Of a stretch of DNA of 64,000 nucleotides, positions 58,598-64,000 are shown piece after piece. Both the position numbers and the translations under genes were made by a program. This DNA is from Proteles cristata cristata (Eukaryota > Chordata > Mammalia > Carnivora > Hyaenidae): assembly GCA_017311185.1 (NCBI GenBank), contig JAESUZ010002613.1, positions 248,001-312,000 on the forward strand. Direction: 5' to 3'. Below the pieces are notes generated by a model. The model ran no database searches and was not told the origin of the DNA. It saw only the letters and a program-made list of their open reading frames with translations. Every line of letters begins with the position of its first letter. Within the stretch, counting starts at the first letter, position 1.

Positions 58598-58760
58598 AAG
58601 AAACCTTTTTTTATGTAAAGAATGTGAGAAAGCTTATAGACGGAGCTCAGAGCTCTTTAGTCATCAGAGAATTCATTCCAGAGAAGAGCCTGCCCAATGT
58701 ATTAAAGGTGAAAATGCCTACAGACAGAATTATACTTTGTTTAATAAGTTGTAGGACTAT

Positions 58761-58937
58761 GGAGCGCCTGGTGGCTCAGTCAGTTGAGTGTCTGACTCTT
58801 GATCTCAGCTTAGGTCACCATCTCACAGTTCTTGAGATCAAGCCTTACATCAGGCTCTGAGCTGACAGCTGCCCCTCCGCCACTTACTTGCACTTATTCT
58901 CTCCCTCAAAATAAGCAAATAAACATTTTTAAAAAAG
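58761..58937 (+). mobile_element. SINEC, sense
   Basis: Head tggagcgcctggtggctcag, shortened body; follows the end of the zinc-finger pseudogene. Flanks gtaggactat and gacaggact. Confidence 0.88.
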
Positions 58938-59510
58938 TGACAGGACTCAATTACATAAAAGTTAGTTATAATAAGTTCTTTAAAAAAAAAAATCACCGTA
59001 TCAGGACATAAGATTTTCTTGGATTGGTTCTTCTGTAAATCCAGAATAGACTTGTCATCTTCTAGTGTTAGAAGGAGGTTTCAGGTTATCTCTGAGTCTT
59101 TGCTAAGTACCTACTTTAGAGGAGAAAAATAACTTCTTGGGAGTATATCTCAATCCTGATGAAAATTTTGTCCACTTCTGGGATATCCCTAGAAATAGGG
59201 TTTTTTTTCTTTGTTTGCTTATTATTTTTACATTATACCTAGATTTTTTTTTTTAAAATAAATTCCTTAAGGATAGAGACTGTTAGAATTCTCTGTACCT
59301 TTCAGCAGCTTGAATGGTGCTTGACACATAATACTTGATTATGGTACTGAGACACAGGCCTGTTCTACGAGAGTCTAAGATTCTTTGATTTTTAAAGTAC
59401 AGGTGAGGATTAGGGTTGGTGTTTTTTAAGAACACTTACTTTCCTCATAGAAGACATATAGTAAGTACTTAGTAGTATGTAAGTAAAAAATAGTATGACA
59501 GCAATATTCT

Positions 59511-59736
59511 TTCTTTTTTTTTTAATTTTTAATGTTTATTTATTTTTGAGAATGTGAAGAAGGGAAGGGCAGAGATAGAGGGAGACTCAGACGCCGAAGC
59601 AGGCTCCAGGCTCTGCTGTCAACACAGAGCGCGTCGTGGGGCTCAAACCGACAATCCATATGATCATGATCTGAGCCGAAGTTGGATGCTCATGCTCAAG
59701 CAACTGAGTGAACAAACAGACTGAGCGCCCCCCTCC
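59511..59736 (-). mobile_element. SINEC, antisense
   Basis: Perfect duplication cagcaatattct at 59499-59510 and 59737-59748; head region rearranged near 59690-59736. Confidence 0.9.
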
Positions 59737-59959
59737 CAGCAATATTCTAAATAGTCTGTCTAGTTACCATTCAATAGGGAAGGATTAGCAGTTCCTAAAC
59801 TCAGAACAACCTCACTTGTGTTATTCATCATTAAATCCTCAGCATCCAGCCCAAGGTCTAGTTCACAGAAAAAGCACAAAAATGTTTGTTGAATGAATGA
59901 ATGACAATATGATAGTTTCTATAAGTATACTTGACATATTGCAATATGTTATGGTGATT

Positions 59960-60150
59960 TAAAAGCATAATTCTCTGGAGCCAAACTGCCTGCCTTTTAG
60001 GGAGCCAAACTCCCAACCCAGCCACTTGAAACTGTAGCCTTGGGCAAGTCACTTGAATTATCTGGGCCTCAAAATGGGGAAGGTAATATCTGCCTCATTG
60101 GGTTGTTATAAAGGATGTAATGAATAAATATACCTGAAATGCTTATTTGT
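59960..60150 (+). mobile_element. MIR, sense
   Basis: attctctggagccaaactgc ... ttgggcaagtcacttgaatt ... cctcattgggttgttataaa. Confidence 0.85.
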
Positions 60151-60267
60151 GTGATTCATAATCAGTAATCTATACATGTGACATATTTTTAAAGCTGGTT
60201 TTTGGGTTTTTGGTTTTTTGTTTTTGTTTTTCTACCAAGTCATTTCTTTTAAAGATAATCTGCCTCA

Positions 60268-60467
60268 GGGCACCTAGGTGGCTCAGTTGATGTTAGGTCA
60301 GCTCATGATCTCACAGTTCACAAGTTTGAGCCCCCTGGTGGGCTATGTGCTGACAGCTTGGAGCCTGGAGCCTGCTTCCAATTCTGCATATCCCCCTTTC
60401 TCTGATGCTCTCCTGCTCGTACTCTGTCTCTCAAAAATACATAAACAGTAACAAAAAAAATTTTTTT
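60268..60467 (+). mobile_element. SINEC, sense
   Basis: Duplication aagataatctgcctca (60252-60267) and aagataacctgcctca (60468-60483). Confidence 0.92.
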
Positions 60468-60539
60468 AAGATAACCTGCCTCAAAAAATTAAGTTGAACA
60501 ATAGTGCCATTGTTGCCTCACGAGTCTGGTAATAATATA

Positions 60540-60775
60540 AAATAACATTAACAAATGTTTTCCATATGTGTAAGTCCTATGCTAGGAGCTTTGTAAGCAT
60601 TATATTTTTTAATACAACAGGTCTATGAGGTGATGCTATTATTAATGCCAGCCTTCAGAGAAGAAAATCAAAGCTTAGAAAGTTAAATAACTTGCCCCGA
60701 ATAATACAGCTAGCTAGTTAGTGGCAGAAACATATTCAAGACTAAACAGTCTGGCTGCTGGCTACACTTTATAAT
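60540..60775 (-). mobile_element. MIR, antisense
   Basis: agtcctatgctaggagcttt ... tctatgaggtgatgctatta ... taacttgccccgaataatac. Confidence 0.8.
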
Positions 60776-61099
60776 TACCATATTGCCTTCCAATTAGCCG
60801 TGGAATTTGTATCCAGAGTGACATCACTGCCCTCTCTTCCAGAGTTTAAGATGCCCTGGGTAAGGGAGCTCTGACTAAACCGTTTAGATACATAAAACCC
60901 ACAGCAATTGGTCCTTGCATATAGAACTATAGTCCACAGAAATATAACCTATTCTCTCTATATATTATATTGACATTACATAAAATATATATCCCTGTGA
61001 TTTCCAGTGTGTATCTTCTGCTGTTACTTCTGCTTCCCTTTTTTCTTACTTGGAGTCATTTGTAAGCCAACACAGGAAACAGAAATTCCTCACTCTGTT

Positions 61100-61510
61100 G
61101 GGGCACCTGGATGGCTGAGTTGGTTGGGCATCCAACTCTTGATTTCAGCCCAGGTCATGTTCCCAGGGTCATGAAATCCAGTCCCGTGATTGGCTCCACA
61201 CTGAGCATGGAGCCTGCTTAAGATTCTTTCTTTCTAGGGGCTCCTGGGTGGCTCAGTCAATTAAGCATCTGACTTCAGCTCAGGTCATTATCTCGCAGTT
61301 TGTGGGTTCGAGCCCCATGTCGGGCTCTTTGCCAGCTGCTCAGATTCTGTGTCTCCCTCTCTCTCTGCTCCTCCCCTGCTTATGTTCTGTCTCTGTCTCA
61401 AAAATAAATAAACATTAAAAAACAAAAATTCTCTCTTTCTCTTCCTATGTCCCTATCCCCCACTCACACTGTCTCTCTCCCTCTTAGAGAGAGAGAAAGA
61501 AAAAAAAATC
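61100..61510 (+). mobile_element. Older SINEC, sense, split by a younger copy
   Basis: Head ggggcacctggatggctgag to gcttaagattctttcttt, resuming after the inner SINE with ctctctttctcttcctatgt and an A-rich tail at 61490-61508. Confidence 0.88.
61239..61424 (+). mobile_element. SINEC, sense, nested
   Basis: Head ggggctcctgggtggctcag to aaaaataaataaacattaaa inside the older copy. Confidence 0.9.
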
Positions 61511-61721
61511 TCTGACTCATTTGCTAAGAGTTTTACATTAGGTCTAAATGCATTAATACATAAGGATAAAGTTAGATGAATGGATTGACACAGAGCCATT
61601 TTCAGTGTGGCAAAAAAAAAAAAATAATTAACACAGATCTAGTGATTAAGAATCCGTAACTTCTTATATACAAAGGATTAACCTTTGTTGGAATAGTCAC
61701 CTTGTGAACTATGGATTTTAA

Positions 61722-61735
61722 GCTCCCTCTAGTGG
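61722..61735 (-). promoter_or_regulatory. CTCF-like motif, minus orientation
   Basis: Minus strand reads CCACTAGAGGGAGC, one mismatch from the CTCF core. In DDIAS intron 2, outside named repeats. Occupancy unknown. Confidence 0.45.
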
Positions 61736-62074
61736 CTATCTGGCAACAATCAAAATTATGCAACCATCTCTAACACTATTTTCTGTTTTCATTTTACCAC
61801 TCATTTTGAAGCCAGATCATTAGAGACATGAAGGAAAAATAAAGTCCTAGGATTAACCATCAGCATAAGATGTATTAGGGAGTTATTTTGCTAAATTTAA
61901 GAACCTAAAGATGGCTATCAGAGTTGTAAGACCTTGCAAACAACTCGAAAGGAGGGAAACACTAGAGTAGACAGTATCACAGTATTTAATATAATTAGGA
62001 GGAGGAAGCAGACTGATAGTTATTAATTTGGCAAGATCTGCACTAGATCCTTTCTTTACTTTCTTTTCTTATAT

Positions 62075-62212
62075 TTTGTCTCATTTTATTCCTTAACCCC
62101 ATTTATTACAGATTAGAAGATCAAGGTTTAAGGGATTTAGTAACTATCCCAAGACCTGACTGCTAGTACATAACAGTAGAGTTACAGCTGACCACAGAAC
62201 TAGGTACTTTGT
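62075..62212 (-). mobile_element. MIR-like fragment, antisense
   Basis: ccccatttattacagattag ... ggatttagtaactatcccaa ... gtagagttacagctgacc. Confidence 0.55.
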
Positions 62213-62401
62213 ATATGAAGATTTTTTTAATTATTTCAGGAATTATTCTCTTCACAGATATAGTTATCTTATAAAAGATAGACATTAAACATCAGGTATT
62301 CTGTTGGTGTGGTGTTCACTTCATTAACGTTTACTTTGCCTCCCAATTCTGGACTATTATATGCCTCTATTTGTTAATGATAATTTACCCAATAAGAACA
62401 T

Positions 62402-62471
62402 CTCTGTTCCTTCCTTCCTCCTTTCCCTCTCACTCTCTCTCCCCCTCCCTCTTTTTCCCTTCCTTCTCTCA
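62402..62471. repeat. CT-rich low-complexity
   Basis: Almost pure pyrimidine run (ccttccttcctcctttccct and similar) 230 bases before DDIAS exon 3. Confidence 0.85.
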
Positions 62472-62702
62472 GTTTGTCTTCATGTTCTATCAATTTGGTG
62501 CTACTTAATTTAAATCGGTAAAAGTAGTTGTTATGAATAGAGATTCAAAAGATGTTGATCTGAAATTGTTTAAGGATATAAGTAATGTAAGTACATTTGT
62601 ACACAAAATATTATTTTTAATCTTTTCCAGATTTGTTTCTCATAGTATAAAAAGAAAATAGTGAACATCTTTATCCTTTTTTTCCCCCCTCCGCTCTTTC
62701 AG

Positions 62703-62864
62703 GTTTAATTGTCCAAAATGTGGCTCTACTGGTAAAGCTGAAAATGCCAGTTACAGATATAAACTTTCCTTAAAAGTTGCAGAATCAAGCAAATTGTTTG
62801 GCATTACTGTATTTGGAAGCTGTTTAGATGCATTTTTTGGTCTTACAGCCACTGCTTTGCACAG
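62703..62864 (+). CDS. DDIAS: DDIAS exon 3 (zinc ribbon and OB-fold start)
   Basis: 162-base exon after CTTTCAG, encoding (R)FNCPKCGSTGKAENASYRYK and on to GLTATALHR. Cys41 and Cys44 (CPKC) complete the four-cysteine zinc ribbon begun in exon 2, and the YRYKLSLKVAESSKLFGITV segment looks like the first OB-fold strands of a replication factor A C-terminal-type domain. Donor CACAG|GTAAGA at 62864. Phases join exons 2 and 4 in one open frame. The preceding polypyrimidine tract (TTTTTTCCCCCCTCCGCTCTTTC) makes this a strong acceptor. Confidence 0.94.
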
Positions 62865-63764
62865 GTAAGAATATTTAAAGTATTTGTTTTCCTAGCTACT
62901 CATTTAGTATATCAGTAGAATTTGAAGATACATGTTTTTAAGATAATATGCATTTAGTTAAAATATGATCACTTGACCTCAGATCATCATTTCCTTTAAA
63001 AGATAATCAGAGAAAAAGATATTTATTTTATGATTACACATTGTGATACTAAACCAGGCTCCTTTTAGTTAGGCCATCTGAGTTGTAATTAAAATATTAA
63101 TTTACAGTAGTCCAATCCAGATTAGAGAAATACAGAATCAGAAAGTAAAATTGTTTCAAACCATTTCAAACTGCAAAAGTGGCTAAAATCCCTTTAGATA
63201 AAAGACGCTATTGAGGGAATATTTGCATATCAGAGGTGGAAATGTTGTTGCTCTCATTTGCCTCACATCTTCATCTGCATAGTTTGACCTAATAAGCTAT
63301 CCTGAGATGTCTGAATGATATATATATATATAAGCAATTAAAGCTTTTTCTTCCCTTCAGTCTTCTACCCTCTTCCCCTAATCCTCGAGAGAAGAAATCT
63401 CTATTTCCTTATAGTTGAGAGCAAACTGGATTGCCAGGGAAGAGAAGAGCCTTGCCTCTGCTTTGAGGACAAGGGCTAGAGATTCCATCACTATTCCTAC
63501 AGCCACTTTTGGAATAAACATTGGACCTGATTACTAGGAAGGCATCTACTTTATAATACACTTAATCATTTTTTACTTTCTAGGCTATGGGACACTAGAG
63601 AGGGAGCAAAATGCCTTGCTTTTTAAAGACACTTTTTTTCCCTCTATATAACTCTAACTCAAAAGGTTACACTGCATTTTCAAACTAATTGTTTGTATTT
63701 TCTTTATGGCAAATTAAAATTTCAAAGCTTTTCTCATATGTTTTTAATTTTGTTTCCAATCAAG
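62865..63764 (+). other. DDIAS: DDIAS intron 3
   Basis: 900-base intron, AT-rich, with a short (TA)n run near 63319-63332. No repeat family recognised. Confidence 0.9.
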
Positions 63765-63882
63765 GTACATTCAGGATTGTAATGAAATTTCAGAAACACT
63801 GGACGGTGAAGCAATTCAGAACCTATTAACTAAAGCAGTTGAAGTTTGCTTTGTTGGACAAAGCTTTATTTTTGGAGTGACG
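63765..63882 (+). CDS. DDIAS: DDIAS exon 4 (partial gene ends here in window)
   Basis: 118-base exon encoding (R)YIQDCNEISETLDGEAIQN and ending CFVGQSFIFGVT, a conserved OB-fold strand of DDIAS. The acceptor is CAATCAAG|G at 63764/63765 and the donor GACG|GTAATT at 63882. Cumulative coding length is 393 bases (131 codons), ending in phase 0. The long C-terminal exon of DDIAS lies beyond the window. Confidence 0.93.
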
Positions 63883-64000
63883 GTAATTGAAACTAGCTTT
63901 TTTTTTAGTATTCTGTTAACATTTCCATTGCAATAAAATGACTTGAATTTTCCCAGTAATTTTTAGGAGTCATAAATGTGAGGGTCTGTAACATTTTAAA
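63883..64000 (+). other. DDIAS: DDIAS intron 4 (partial)
   Basis: Sequence after the exon 4 donor to the window edge; nothing recognised. Confidence 0.85.

Larger units (their letters stand above)
56230..58760 (+). pseudogene. C2H2 zinc-finger retropseudogene, probably of a SCAN-type gene, broken by insertions
   Basis: The open segment 56326-56865 encodes a linker resembling the post-SCAN region of SCAN zinc-finger proteins (for example [20 protein letters not shown]), running directly into C2H2 fingers with no intron, which suggests a processed copy. A frame slip lies just before the first finger (CSECGKVFI). That finger is split by an L1, resumes as YNSYLIIH and hits a TAG at 57920-57922. 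The second finger ([10 protein letters not shown]...LIQH) has lost its final His region, and the third has Arg where its second Cys should be and a TGA after HLV. A final finger-like piece (CKECEKAYRRSSELFSHQRI) appears at 58614-58674 after two SINEs. Which zinc-finger gene was the parent is not known. It cannot encode an intact protein. Confidence 0.8.
55715..62702 (+). other. DDIAS: DDIAS intron 2
   Basis: Intron of about 7 kb (GTAAAA...CTTTCAG). It carries a SINE 18 bases past the donor, a zinc-finger retropseudogene split by an L1 and two SINEs, MIR copies and a CT-rich run at 62402-62471. The stretches 58940-59495, 60780-61095 and 61515-62070 show nothing I can name. Confidence 0.88.

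Overview
This is vertebrate nuclear DNA from a carnivore, most likely a cat (Felidae). The evidence is about 60 copies of tRNA-Lys-derived SINEs of the carnivore SINEC type (head beginning GGGCGCCTGGGTGGCTCAG, A- and B-box-like segments, CT-rich 3' part, A-rich tail), carnivore-style L1 3' ends, and older mammalian MIR, L2, MER5, Tigger, MLT1 and MLT2 relics. There is no bacterial or viral gene organisation. I found no CRISPR array, no operon and no true tRNA or rRNA gene.

Two protein-coding genes are present, arranged head to head. PRCP (lysosomal Pro-X carboxypeptidase) lies on the minus strand. Its first three coding exons are at 43496-43663, 3946-4086 and 391-492 (137 codons, all phase 0), separated by introns of about 39.4 kb and 3.5 kb; the remaining exons, including the catalytic residues, lie beyond position 1. 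DDIAS (C11orf82/noxin, DNA-damage-induced apoptosis suppressor) lies on the plus strand. A probable noncoding exon 1 ends at 44932, and coding exons are at 55602-55714, 62703-62864 and 63765-63882 (131 codons, in frame at the end); the rest lies past the right edge. The roughly 1.2 kb between the PRCP start codon and DDIAS exon 1 is CpG-rich at both ends, holds CCAAT, ETS and E2F-like motifs on the DDIAS side, and carries a MIR in the middle. The PRCP-DDIAS neighbourhood matches the known mammalian order (human 11q14).

Region by region: 1-4090 PRCP exons 3 and 2 with intron 2; 4087-43495 PRCP intron 1, filled with SINEs, an old L1 of about 3.6 kb (23.9-27.5 kb) cut by a microsatellite and several SINEs, a 5'-inverted young L1 (18.85-19.54 kb), MLT1 and MLT2 solo LTRs, MER5 copies and a Tigger transposase relic; 43.4-45.0 kb the promoter region; 44933-55585 DDIAS intron 1; 55715-62702 DDIAS intron 2, which contains a decayed zinc-finger retropseudogene split by a young L1 and by two SINEs that used the same target site; then DDIAS exons 3 and 4.

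The two genes share a promoter neighbourhood but act in different pathways, so their pairing is positional. I see no convincing new molecular system. The points most worth a second look are the serial insertion history in the zinc-finger pseudogene, the twin-primed L1, the close inverted SINE pairs in PRCP intron 1, a predicted glycosylation-site loss in PRCP, and a pair of CTCF-like motifs facing each other across both promoters. Repeat boundaries were set by eye from target-site duplications and consensus ends known to me; those without a quoted duplication may be off by several bases.
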